64,000 nucleotides of DNA from Balanoglossus misakiensis. Lineage: Eukaryota; Hemichordata. The notes under the pieces are model-generated. The model searched no databases. It saw nothing but the letters and a program-made list of their open reading frames with translations, and was not told the origin of the DNA. The position numbers were made by a program, and so were the translations under genes. Position 1 is the stretch's first letter. Every line of letters begins with the position of its first letter. Positions 37,217-50,100 of the stretch are shown in pieces. The stretch covers positions 11,036,001 to 11,100,000 of the forward strand of contig CM082592.2 in NCBI GenBank assembly GCA_040954595.2, in the 5' to 3' direction.

Positions 37217-39382
37217 TTTTACCTCGCCTACGTTAATTTTCTTGTCCTACAAGGCGAGTGAGGTTTTGTAAATGGATATTACACAGTATACCAGTGGTTC
37301 AGGCGGAATATGGTTGATAGAAAAGTTTAAGCAGCCTATTCTGCAATTTTTGCGCGTTTCTGGTCGGTCTGTCCAATAAGACCTACTCATAAGGATGCTA
37401 CACACAAGCACTGAAAACGAAGCTGATGGACAGGATGTTGAGTTTTACACCACGTCGATGCGACGGAAGACATTAGCTGACTTTCTAGGCGGGCTTCCAA
37501 ATTGGGGAATTTGATGTGGATAATTTTTAAGTGCCCTTGGTGTTATCAGATTCCGTCATCTGGAAAGCTGGGCGGAAGAAGAATGTTCACGTTTGCGGAA
37601 TTTCAGTCATCTTGTTGTAATATTCATCAGTACATAAATTAAACGACGCATTTATTGCCGTGACCCGGGCGTCCATCTTTCAGGGCGCACCTGCTAACAA
37701 GCAAAGAATGATTTTACGTTCCTTCGTTGCTATTAGCCGTTGAAAGCTAACTCACACAGAGGAAATTTGCATGGCAGAAAATAAAAAAGACTAGTATTGG
37801 GTTTGAATTTTATCAGAATTAGGGTTCGTATTCGAAAATGGATTCGCATAACCATGTGACAGAATACCGGAAAGCACTCGCGCCGATAATTGTATACTTT
37901 AACTCCACGAGAACTCAAATTCTGAAGGGAAAACCTGATCTAATTTGTCTCCTCTAAAAGTCTCTTTCGGATATTAAACCTGTCTCCTGTTTTGCACGTT
38001 TTGAATTGTTTGGTTCTATCCAAACACTGAGTAATCATTCGTCCGAGTCACTTTAATACTATCACTCAGACTCTAGCTAAAAGAATCTCAATGTGTCACG
38101 CGCACTCAATATGGCGCGCACGCGCACTCGACACAGCCTAAGCACACTTACCACTACACTTGAAATGCACAAACTCTGAAATGTACAATTTATACTTGAT
38201 AGGCCCACTGTGTATCTCAGCCAGGGATCTCGATGAATTCCACCTGATTGAACAAGGTGATGTATTTTACATGACTGTTGCACCCCCGTGTAGTCACGTT
38301 TTTTAATGGGAGACAAAGAGGTATTCAAACCCGTATTCATCGCCAACTATCGATTGACGTAACCTCGACCCAAAACTCGTTGAACATTACGCGTGAGAAG
38401 TGGGTGTCATTTCGTTGCTTTCACGTTTCATTTAAACTTCGAGCTTCACGGAAAAATCACTTAAGCAGTGTCAACATTTCACAGCAATGTAGAAAGTAAG
38501 CATTAGCGGCAATGTGTGCAGATTTGTGGAATCCGGTACTAGTAGTAGTGGAAAGAGCAAGTCGGCTGCGCGCACATGCGAAAATCTAGGATAAAAGTGA
38601 CATTTCAGTTGGACGTTACATAACATAATTAACATTGCATCACAATAATTTGTGAAAGATATGAGACAGACCTAAATCCGTGCATTCAATTTATAAAAGA
38701 AAAGAAAAAACGCCCGAAAAGTCCCAACTATGATTTACATTCCTCTGACGAAAGTGACAGTCTGTTCGTACAGAAAAGAATATCCTTCAGCGACTTCAGA
38801 AAGCAAACATTTGTTCAGCAGTTCTCAGATCACATCACTGAGGTAGCTGGTAAACATTCACAGAAACGAGTTTTCGCGAGATCGGCTAAATGGTTTCATG
38901 CTAAAAGCAATTTTACGAGACTGAAGCAAAAGGCTTTCATCTGCAGTACAAAAGGAAAGATTAAGGCTCCGAAATTAGTTTTGTTAAACCACACAGAGAC
39001 CCGTCCATAACATTAGACTAGAAGATCACTTAAGTTGAAATTAAATCCTAACAAAAACCTATTTATCATACCTGTAATGGAACATGTTTTTTTCTCCAGC
39101 AGTATAAGATCTTGGTTTATTTACTCCAATGCTTTTTCTTCTCTCTGGGACATTTTCCATTATGGACAATAATAATATTTCATTGTTGTGCGCGTTCAAT
39201 GCATTTGGTCAAGGTCGCATATTTCTCGATGTAACTCGTCATATAAACTGCATGTGTTTACTTTACTCTTTCGGGTTAAAGGGCCACGAACGTCTTAAGC
39301 GCATGTGCCAAATCGGAGACTCTGGCGACAGAAATTATATACAGTCAAAGCCATAAGGCAGCGTGCAGTACTAACAACAGAC

Positions 39383-39393
39383 AAGATGGCGGC
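39383..39393 (+). promoter_or_regulatory. YY1-type motif
   Basis: AAGATGGCGGC matches the YY1 consensus exactly. There is no supported gene start next to it, so function is uncertain. Confidence 0.25.
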
Positions 39394-41040
39394 GACCATA
39401 GTCTGCGCATGTCATGTATCCCATGAATCTTTGTTGGTTTCACGGGTCTCACGTGACCTTTGAGTAAAGTACCGAGCGACCTCTGACTTCCTCGTATCTA
39501 TTGATTAATTTCTGGTTACTGACATTTTAGCAGTTTGAATATAATTAATGATCAATAAATAATTGGCTATAATATATTATTAGTACGCACATTTCATTAT
39601 TAAGACACAGAAATAAATTAATGCGTCCCCTTTTTCAATAATTTAGTACAGCAAGAACGATCGTTAAAGAATCTGTCACAACGTAGGCCTATATAGGGTA
39701 TTTAATTATATAATCATATATGGACTGAATATGCTCTCGTGTTTGAAAAAAATATCGACAATATGCAAATTAGAAAATCTTATTTTCATGAAGCTACTCA
39801 TGTTTTTGAATGCATTTATGCTGCTATGGGGTCACTCCGCAAGTTACATCATTTTCTATATTATGAATACATGCCTCATCTTTGTTACATATATGCCGCA
39901 TGCTTTATCCGGTTTTGGGCAGTAATTTCAAAAACATATCAATGAATGATTACTCTGATTCATTAAATATCCATATTGGAATTCACTGAAAAGACACTAT
40001 ACAAATTGTCTCTGAATACAACGATCTAAGCGATGCGAGAGAGTGTCTTCAGGAAGTTTCATCTGCTTTCATCCGGGAACAAAGAATGAGTCACGTGACA
40101 CTGAAAAATAACGACAAATGAGTGTCATGTCGTGGCTGTTTACTCAGGAACTAAAATCCACTACCTAGGTCTTTTAATAATCTTGGTAATTTGCCAAGAA
40201 CATTCTATTCACGATTATTCCCGCCTTTCAAACCTTGAGGAACACCTCAGGGAACTGTAGGTGGCTCATCAGTCAGACGTAATACCGTACTTTGTCGCGA
40301 CTTTATAGCAGCGGGCGTTAACATGTCTACTATATTTCTTCTGTTCACTATTCCCATGATTATTTCATTTTGAGATATTTTCATGGTACTTTCCTCACGT
40401 AAACATGTTTTTAAGATATTTGTATATTTTTTAATCTACTAACCCTGCCGAAAACTGTCTATAAAGTATCGCATTATTGAGTACTATGTCGTTTCAGCAC
40501 GCATTTTTCACATTTACACTCTGAAGCAAAAGCTAAATTGTATGTGGTTGGTTGTGATAATGGTTTAATAGGACGCGCACTGGCAACGCTATACTTTTCT
40601 CCGCGGAAGACAGAGCTTCTTAAAAGCGATTAGGAAGTACATGGGGCCATTTTAATCACGGAGACCTGTCTATCAAAATAGTTAATTACAACAGGAATTG
40701 ATAACAGCTCGACCGAATTTCTGTGAAGAATTGCTCATAAAACGTTCTCTATATTTACTGGTGGGGAATTTTGGAAATTTAAAATTCATATCTTGACAAT
40801 GAGGGCCATGGAACGACCGACACTTTTAAAATCCCATCGCCATGACAGCCGGTTGTGATGTCATAGCGTCCGCCTAAATTGCATGGTTACCAGGGCAACT
40901 CTTTTGTCGGCGTAGATAACATGATGTGTAAAACGAGGTTTAGCCCAGGGACTTTCATTATTCTAACGCGGTTGGTATCTTAGTTCACTTGACAAACTAT
41001 TACGCATGCTTGAATTACTAAGACACGTTCAATAAATAAT

Positions 41041-41098
41041 ACCAGAGCACGCACGCACAAAAGCACACACGCACACACATACACACATACATACTCAC
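41041..41098 (+). repeat. Imperfect (CA)n microsatellite
   Basis: Alternating CA with CG and TA interruptions, about 55 bp long. Confidence 0.6.
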
Positions 41099-44000
41099 GA
41101 TGATTAACGCTAGAAGCATTCTGTGCATAAAGGTATTTTAGTCATTCCATCGACGTAATTTGATACTTGCTGTTATCAATTTCATGAAAAATTGATGAGG
41201 GTAGGTATCATTACTGATATCTCAAGAGACAATTTCGTCGATGATTGTTATCTGGCGGCAACAACTTCGCTGAAACGTAGCGTCAATGATACTACACTCA
41301 CATTCCGAGTAGGATAATGTATGCTCACATGACTTATACATGTATATGTCAACCTGGGAATGTAACATGCATATTCATGAACTATAATGTTGGACTAGAT
41401 ATTTCCAAATTTACCAACATTTGAACTTCAAATTAGAATTCAAAGTCTGTTGGGTTGTTCATCAGGATTTCGTACAAGAAAATTCGGTTAGGCCTAACAT
41501 GCAAATCAAAATTTCAGGGGAAAAGTGGAAAAGTTACAGTTAATGGAGCTCCAAGCGGGTACTCTTTGATGTTTATGACCTGACGCGACCTAGACCACAG
41601 TGCATCTCTGATTTCCGTGGTAGGCGTGCACAATATGTCGTCAGAAAAAAATGTAGATGAAAGGAAACGGTTTTCCGATTTGAGACTCTGCTGACGTGTT
41701 TCCGGCTTCTGTGCCAATCAAATTAGGCCACTTCATCGACTCGGCTTTTTTGGTGTTTACGGGACATAAACAGAAAACGCAAAAATGAGAAAGTAATAAA
41801 TATGCCAGTCTAATTTTGTGTACATATAATGAGATCTTATTACCATCAACACAGTGTTAGGCTAGGGGCAGAAACAACAGAGAGTCATACACTTCAGTGA
41901 AAATGACTCCACATTTAGAATGCAGCTGTTGTCTTGCCAGGATAAAATATTTACGTCACAGGCAAGAGTGACAAATAATAGGAGTCTCCTGATTAATCGC
42001 CACACAAGGACATTTATTGCTATCATGTAAAGGAATATCAAATATATGAATACATGATTAAGTATTCTCATAACTATTTCAGTGTAAAGGTTTGGTGATT
42101 GTACAAATAATGATGATTCACTGGTTATCGTAAGTTATGGACGCGTCGTACGTTTTGACAATAACTTGCTGAGTAAGGCTGACTTGGGCAGGTGTTCATT
42201 ATATTGGCCATTCAGGTCCCGCCATTTTCCTTCAATTTCCTGAAAAATCGATACCAAGCTGCCTGCCTCAATAGAATTGACTGCGATGTATAAGTGCTGC
42301 TTTATTTTTACGTTTCTGTTTATCTTCTTTTCCTAAATTGACATCGCTTGTTTTATTATCGCTCTTGGTTTTTTTTATTGAAACCATCGATTTCATGGGC
42401 TGGAGCGTGTGTTGCATGCTGTAAATCGTGTGAACGGATGCAAATCATGCGTAGCGCCACCAACGATGTCATCAATTCAACATATGACACATCTAAAAAT
42501 TGCACTCAAAATATCTATTTGCTGTCATATAGTTCTTGAACAAGACTACGTATGTGCCCCTATATTGCTTATTACTCAAAGGTATATCAATATTATCAGT
42601 CTCTTGACCCACGTCATAAATCACCAACGCCAGTAACTTTTTGACTAAACATTTTTTTGCTTATTTTACATTTAAGTAAATTTTAACAGACCAGAAATAC
42701 GCCCTAAAATTTGCCCCAAATTGATAATATACAGTGACATAAATCAATACCATATGTTTACCTTTTGTAATAAAGCATATGCGTCGCCTATTTACGCATG
42801 CGCATATGCTCATACGTGTCAATAATTTTTACCCTAATCAATTTCACATGATTAACATTGAAAGCAATTAGCTTGTCTTGACTAATAAGTGTTCTCATTC
42901 ATAATATGTCTGTTTGTTTTGTTCCAATCAGCGATTTCCGCTGAAAGAAGATGAACAAGCACGCAGAGGTTGATTTCAATTCACTGCGTTTTTAAGATCT
43001 TTCAGTTCTGACATCCATCATTGTGTTTTATGACACCAGTAAAAACGTTTTATTCTTCGTGTAGCGTTGTTTGATTGATGAGAATGAGCAACATACGGTT
43101 AGTGACGTACAATGGCTTTACTCAGAGCCATGACATTATACACAAAGGGGTAAAAAGGATTAGGGACGCTTTAAAATAGGTGAATTTTTCGTTGATGCGC
43201 TTCCAGTCGCTTCTCGTTGTCATATCAAATAATTATTGGCGTTATCAAATGATTGATGACATGATCTACTGCCAAATAGAAGTACGCCCTCTATAGGTAA
43301 TACATATAATTTCGAGAATCAGCAAGCATTTCAGGAATATGGCATTTGTTTGGATAAAATGAATTATAGATGTCAGGTTGACCTGGTTATAAATATCAAA
43401 TCCAAGAATCTAAGACAAAAATGGGGATATTGATTATTTGGATCAAGAAGCAACCGTTAAATTTTAAGTCACCGTGTTGAGAACAAAATTTGCTGATTTT
43501 GTTAACATACTATAGAGACGAAACCGCGACATTAAACCGCGGAGTGACAGAGAAACTTGTTCGTTTGATGAACTCCAGTCGTAATGTCACATGCTTCGTG
43601 GGTGCAGATGGGCAAATTAGCAGAGGTAGACATTTAATGACGAAACGGAAACATCGGTGCGTTATTCACCCGTGGCGCCGCCATCCGCTTATGTGAAGGA
43701 AAATGTCGGTGGGGGGAATCGCGCCAACTCGGTCGCACGGGTCGCTTGGCAACCGCCATTCTACTCGGGATGAGGGAAAAAAAGTGTCAGTGCGTCGAGT
43801 TTCCCGCCCAGGCGAGATCATAATAAATATCGCATCAGAGTATGTGATGTCATCGCAACGTATAACGCAGATTGACAGAGTATTGACTTGGGGTTCATTT
43901 GCATATACATACACAAACATAGGTACCTGGTATACCTACGTCGAACGGGGAGCACTGAGGAAGTGTAGAGGGTGATTCCCGGAGCGGGAATGCGACAGAG

Positions 44001-44107
44001 GGGCCAAGAGGGCTTCCGAAAGAGGGCGGGAAAATACCAGAAGAATTTTAACTGTTCAAATTGAGCTGCGGATCCAGTAGAGGATCTCCGAAAACAAATC
44101 TGCCAAG

Positions 44108-44164
44108 ATGATGATGCTGAAACACTACGCCAATAAGAGTGCCGGTCAACAAGACGTCGTACAG
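44108..44164 (+). other. Candidate orphan first exon (low confidence)
   Basis: ATGATGATG opens a 19-codon frame (beginning MMMLKHYANKSAGQQ) that ends exactly at CAG|GTGAGG, a near-consensus 5' splice site, in phase 0. Exon 2 of the right-hand intrinsic-factor-like gene also begins in phase 0, so this could be an alternative first exon. No transcript evidence is available here. Confidence 0.15.
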
Positions 44165-47100
44165 GTGAGGACATGAGGAGACTTCTAGGCTGGTAACTTT
44201 ATAGTCTGATGGTGTCCAAAATCCAAAACCCTCCCTAATTCGTTGAGCTCCACAACTAGCACTCGTGTCATCGCAATATTTGAACCATTCAAAATGCCCG
44301 TGCTGTAAGCATCTCGGTAGCAAGGTTATCGGTGGGAGAGATCAACCAAGGTGAAAGCCATGATAGCAGATTCATTGGCACCTTCATTCAAAACACGGCA
44401 GCAACCAAGTATCCTGATTTGATTGGTTATGTAACTTTCGATTCAAAAGGAAATTCTCCATTCAGGGATTTCCCTGTGGCTGTGATGCAACCGTGTTGTT
44501 GTAGAAGAAGGTTAGAAGCAAATCTGTTGAAAAAACAGCTCGCTTTATCCTTCTTTTTGTTTATACTAGCGGCAATATACCAGGTGAAATATTCACGATA
44601 TTCCAAGTGGTTCTTTTATTGGCCCTGCATTTCTCCGTAGTCGCGGTTTTGCTGTCCGCTATATAGAATTAAATTAAACGTGTCTTGGTTACACACTCGC
44701 GCTTGCTGATAAATGTGTGAACGAAAACACACAATATAACAGTGTAATTTAGACACACGTAATCCGACTCCCGTTAACGCGAGCTGTCGGTGTTTCAGAG
44801 TAAATGCCATTGCGGCTGTCGTTCAATTGTTGCTAAATTTAACAACAGTACTGGGCGCGTAAATAATGCTTAATAAATGAGTTTCGTGGGACGAAACGCT
44901 ATATTTACATGACGTTCTAGCTTCTTCTATGCTAAGTAGCACAATTTACTGATACCAATTGCAAGAGTTGAGGCAGAGGTTCCCGTGGGGGCAATTAGAA
45001 AAATCCTGTGCTTTCTTTGCCATATCAAATGTTTAAAACAGTAATTTCTAAACCGTTCATCACAACATTCGGTCGGCCCATGCGATTCGCAAGGACGGAC
45101 CCATAATACCACAAGAAAGAGGACAGGTCAGGCCAGTGTTAATCAAAATAAACTGCGCAAACATAATGGTATTTGCCATTTTATTTTCAATTATAATTAA
45201 GGCGCTTTCTGTCACACGATTGAATGACAGTTCTGTCGATCTTTCGTTCATACTATGCGATTCCATGTTTGCATGAAACGTGTGGCGAGTTTACATAGGG
45301 AACTCACTTATTGACTCATTTCGCTTCGTCAATTGCGAGAGACCTACATAAACACGCACTGGCTGGATTTGATATCAACATGACATTTTGGAATGACAAA
45401 CACATTTATAGATGTACATGTATGTCCAACGAAATAAAAGTTGGCGCGAAGCGTCATCAAGAATGGTGTCTAAAATTGTTACCAAGCCTGAGCGGATTTC
45501 GAGACTAAATCGTAACATATGTTTGCTTTATTTAGTCTGAATTGAATTGCACCCGTGCATTACTTGTTTAGAAACTTCAGAAGCAACAGAGTGTACTTGC
45601 ATCATGCGTAGCAATCAAAGAAAATCTCGTCAAAGAACTTATAATAGCGTATGGCTTGATACAATAGTGCGAGATTTGAATCCGCAAGAAGCGCGTAGGA
45701 AAAGAGTGAGTACGACTTATCTGTTTTCTTTTTCTGCAACGCCTTCCCTCCTTCCCTCCGCTGACCAAATTACACTATTAACCTGGGGCCATATTTGACA
45801 GTAACCGCGGCGTCGTTTCTATGTCAGAAAGTCAAAGTTACTGTACAGAGCCAATGGGCTAATCATTTGATGTCAAAGATCCGAGCACTCCAAGGGAAAC
45901 AAGAAAGACTGTTTAGTATAGTAGGCTAATAATGCCAAACTATCAGGCAAATCGCACGGCCACTGGAATTAACGATATTACAATCCGACGCATTCTTCAT
46001 GTGTACCGCCGAAGTGGCATCAATCACGTGACCTTACTACGCACATGCACACACTACACCCGGTTTGTCAAGTTTGTTTTCATTCCACCTTAGCGGTTAT
46101 CAATTTTTCACACGACCTCTCTTAAAGATATCCATTTTACAATATTTACCACGGGCTACTGACACCTTCATGTTGAGGCGTTTGACCTCGGCTGTATTCA
46201 AATAGCGGGCTTACTGTACACCCGGTTTCCCATAGCTAACAATAGACTTGCATATTTTCTTTATTCAGCGCCAAAATTAGCCAAATTCAATGCCATCCAT
46301 GTGAAAAAACTCTAATAAACACTTCTGTTACCAGCTGAGTTTGGTATTTTGTTCGGAAAGCGATTGGAAGGGATTCGACATGGTGCCCAGCTGCAAGCGC
46401 AGATGCTAATCGGTTTAGTGGAAGAATAGCATTTTTTCAAGAAGCTGACACTAGAATTCTAATTCAACTGGTCTGAGCGGGGAATGAATTGGTATGTGAG
46501 AGTGTATGGTTATCAGGGCTCTGTTCTCATCCCGCTTGGAGATACGGATAGAATACAAAATGACCAAAAGGCGACCTTGTGAAAAATCAATTTCAAGTTA
46601 GTTTTCAGGCTCAAAACGACTCGAGCAAGCGTAATATAGTTATTAGTAAAATGATTCATATGAACAGCCTCAAACTAATACAGCATAACGCGAACACAAA
46701 GACACCCGACGTCTCTCAGTAATTGGGCCCTCCATTTCATTTCGCTTTGTCATCAGAAAATAATTTTGTATCAGCTTACACGTAGCGATAACCCCGTGAC
46801 CTGAAATACCCCGTATGTAAATTTGTCAAACGAAGTTTCTACAAAACGTATTACGCCCACGTTTGCATAAAAGACACATTTTCAATAACTTTATTCTGTT
46901 TGAATAGACTTGTTCTCATGTCGCCCTGTTCTTTCTATGAAATGATTCACAATGGTTCTCCCTCGGCCAAACTGCTTCATTGATACTCGTCTTAGAAAGT
47001 CAGCCACGATTAAAATTAGCAATTATACCGCTTGTTCACTTTCAGGTTTTATAAACGCATTCAGCAGACCTGAAAATAAATTTGTCTGCGTTACTTTCCG

Positions 47101-50100
47101 TGAGTAGAATTGTGTTGCAAATCAGTCGCGTTGAGTCCATTTAAATTATCCACATTCATAAGAGTTTGGCTTGTTGTTCAGTCACCATAATAAGTAAAGT
47201 ATTACTTTTTAATTTGCGCAAAACCGACAATTTTATTCGTATTGTTTTCGAGTGGCAATACCATTTCTTTACAAAGGGCTTCATTACTCTACATCATATC
47301 GGAATGGCCCAATTTTCCTCATAATTTACGCAGTATGTCATCTCGGTGACAATGCTCTTAATTTGTGTATATTGCGGCAATGCATATTTAAACATCTCTC
47401 CAAGTTACTGCTTATTCGATTTGATAGATACTTCACGAAACAATATTTTATATTTACGAGATTAACGATGCACTGAAAATAGATATAAAAGTAGTTTGCC
47501 AGAAAAGGCAAATTGGGTTACTACCAGAATTTACATAATGCCATGGCAACTGCGTCGTGAAGTGCTACTTTGACGACTGTTTTGTACCTAACGGGGCACT
47601 GCTGGTGACAAGGGGCCTCTACCGGCGTTTGACGTTGAATTTTAAAACCTCAGAATGGACTTGAAGTCGTACACGACATAGACGAATATTAATCTAACCA
47701 GTCATTTCAACCCCATAATATTTGTGTATAGTAAACGTTTTCTCTTTTAAGGCACATCAATACTTCGCATAGGCCAATCAATTTTAATGATATAAAATTA
47801 ATATACTTAGCAGTAGCTCATATGAAGTCCATAATTCGATATGCTCTACCTAGTGTTTCGTTTTGTTTAGTTTAAGTAGTTGTATCCTAAAGTTGTGGTA
47901 AAATATATTGAAATGGCACGCACACCTCATGAGATTTACAAGTTGGTCACATATTCTTTTCTTTGTTAGTTGTGCATGTATATAGAAACGTCTGATTATT
48001 TTCTATCTGTTGTTATTCAAAAAGGATACAGTATTTCAAAACTAGGAGATTTGTTTAAGTGGTTGTACATTTTTCGACCTTTTCTTGCTGTGTAAACTTG
48101 TTGGCTTGGAGTGGCTTGGAGTCATACTCTCATATAGGTACGGTGTCAGATTGATCAGTACACTCGAGTTAAGAAATTACACGTAGAAAACGGTTCAATC
48201 AAAGTGCAAATTATCTAAAACCAACCAGGGTTCTATTTAAAGATCTTTGTCCGTAATTTCAATTTCCTTAATATCCGCTGTGCCTTTGTCCCGGTTGTGT
48301 TCGTTGCATCACGACTCTTCTCTCCTGAAAGCTGTTTTATTCAGAAACCGGACAACCTCCTGGCTCTAGACGCCCATTAGCAAATTAATGGAATGTAATT
48401 TTGAAATGATTTGACTGATGAAATTTGGTCTGATATTGCAAGTGTGTTGACATTGTCGAGCAAGAGATGACCTATACGTAATCGAGAGATATTCTCTCAA
48501 TTTCTATCCTTTATGATGGGCGGGAGATATTTTCGGTAAAAGCCAATTTAATCGGTGACAACTACAGCTTTAATAGCACACAACGTAAGAACAAATACCT
48601 TCTCATTTGCCCAGCTAATTACACGAGATGTACTCCCCAGCGACACGACTATGAGCGACAGAAAGTCTGGCAACTTAAAAAAAAGTACGGCCGGATGAAC
48701 CCTCAGATTGATTCAAATTGCAGTAAGTGATGATGACAAGGTTTACGTACTCGTAATAAATCTGAAACGTTGAGTGGTATGTAGACGAATTAAGAAAGAA
48801 TCACGAGTCAAATTCATGTTATCCGACCATCAACTCGAAATATTCGCCATCAATTATTACTCACATTTATTTTCTCGATCGGTGACAACAGTAATTCTTT
48901 ATATAAATGAGATTTTTTTGTTGCTGTATAAATATAAACCTAGCATTTACTCTGACACTGAAACATGTCTATACGCAAAAACACGACGCAAGAAAACGAG
49001 CAAGATTTGTTTGCAAATCTCTCACCACAACTGGGCCAGGCCAGCGAAACAATTTCCACGAAGCGACCTTGAAAAGCTACATCAACGATTGCTTGTCTCC
49101 TGATAATCAAACCCTGGCAGCTCATAAATGCAGTCTTTGTGGTTATTTTCAGAGCACTTGGTTGGGCTCTGTGTGAAAGTGGATAAATGAAGGATGCAAA
49201 CTTAATTAAACTCTCGACATTCCAGGTATTCAAAATGCAAATAATTTGATTTCTCTTCATTAGAACCTGAACGCCCCCAACGGTCATCCTTACAGCTTTT
49301 ATGTCACCTTTTGTCTGACTAGTCACGCATGCGTAACGAAGAACATGGTTAATGGACACTCAACGAAAGGAATTGAATTTGGTCTAAGCAATCTCGGGAT
49401 TAATATAAGTCCAATATCATAGTCCCATTGTGTTGATAAAATGGTAATACCTCGTCAAATTTAATATTCTTCAATCGAAGAAAATAGGCTAAGAGGCCTA
49501 TGGTAGTGTAGGAACCTAATACTTAAAAAGTGTTACCATGAAGGTAGCTTAAATTAGGTCGGCTAAGAAACAGATGAAATTTGCTCAGTGCAGGATAAAC
49601 AGTTCTTTTGGTTGCGTCACTGTCTGTGAACATTCTAGGGGAATAAACACCATGTCCGCCATTTTGAATGTTTATACGTTGGCGGCCATATTTGAGTGGA
49701 ACACCCGTATAAGCAGCGCAGCACTATACGAGTTCAACGTTCGCACACCTTTGATAAGGTCTTCAAGTGAAAAGGGGTAATTTAGCGAGTTACAAATAGA
49801 AAACTGGGTCAGATTTTTATCTTCAATTTTCCTGTATTACAGTGATACAACCCATTAAATTCCTCAACCACCAAGAATAGCTACAGATAATCATCTAACC
49901 TGTCATTTTCAAGAAAGCAATCAGCAATTTCTTTCGCATTTTCGTTAATCAATACTCTTTTCAGACTGATCTGAGGCAAGTAATTATTAATCAATGTGTC
50001 TGGTCACAAAGGGATTCGCGATCGCACTTGACTGATTGTCTTCTTGTCTTCCTGTATTACGCATTACTAAACCCACCACAAATTGAGTGGGGGATTGAAA

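Noticed and set aside
43490-44323. Cluster of short overlapping ORFs on both strands
   Set aside because: None has a recognisable domain or consistent splice structure. They reflect a GC-richer, stop-poor patch.
48940-49359. 139-codon minus-strand ORF
   Set aside because: Low-complexity hydrophobic and basic composition, overlapped by plus-strand frames, with no domain, no poly(A) signal and no supporting splice partners.
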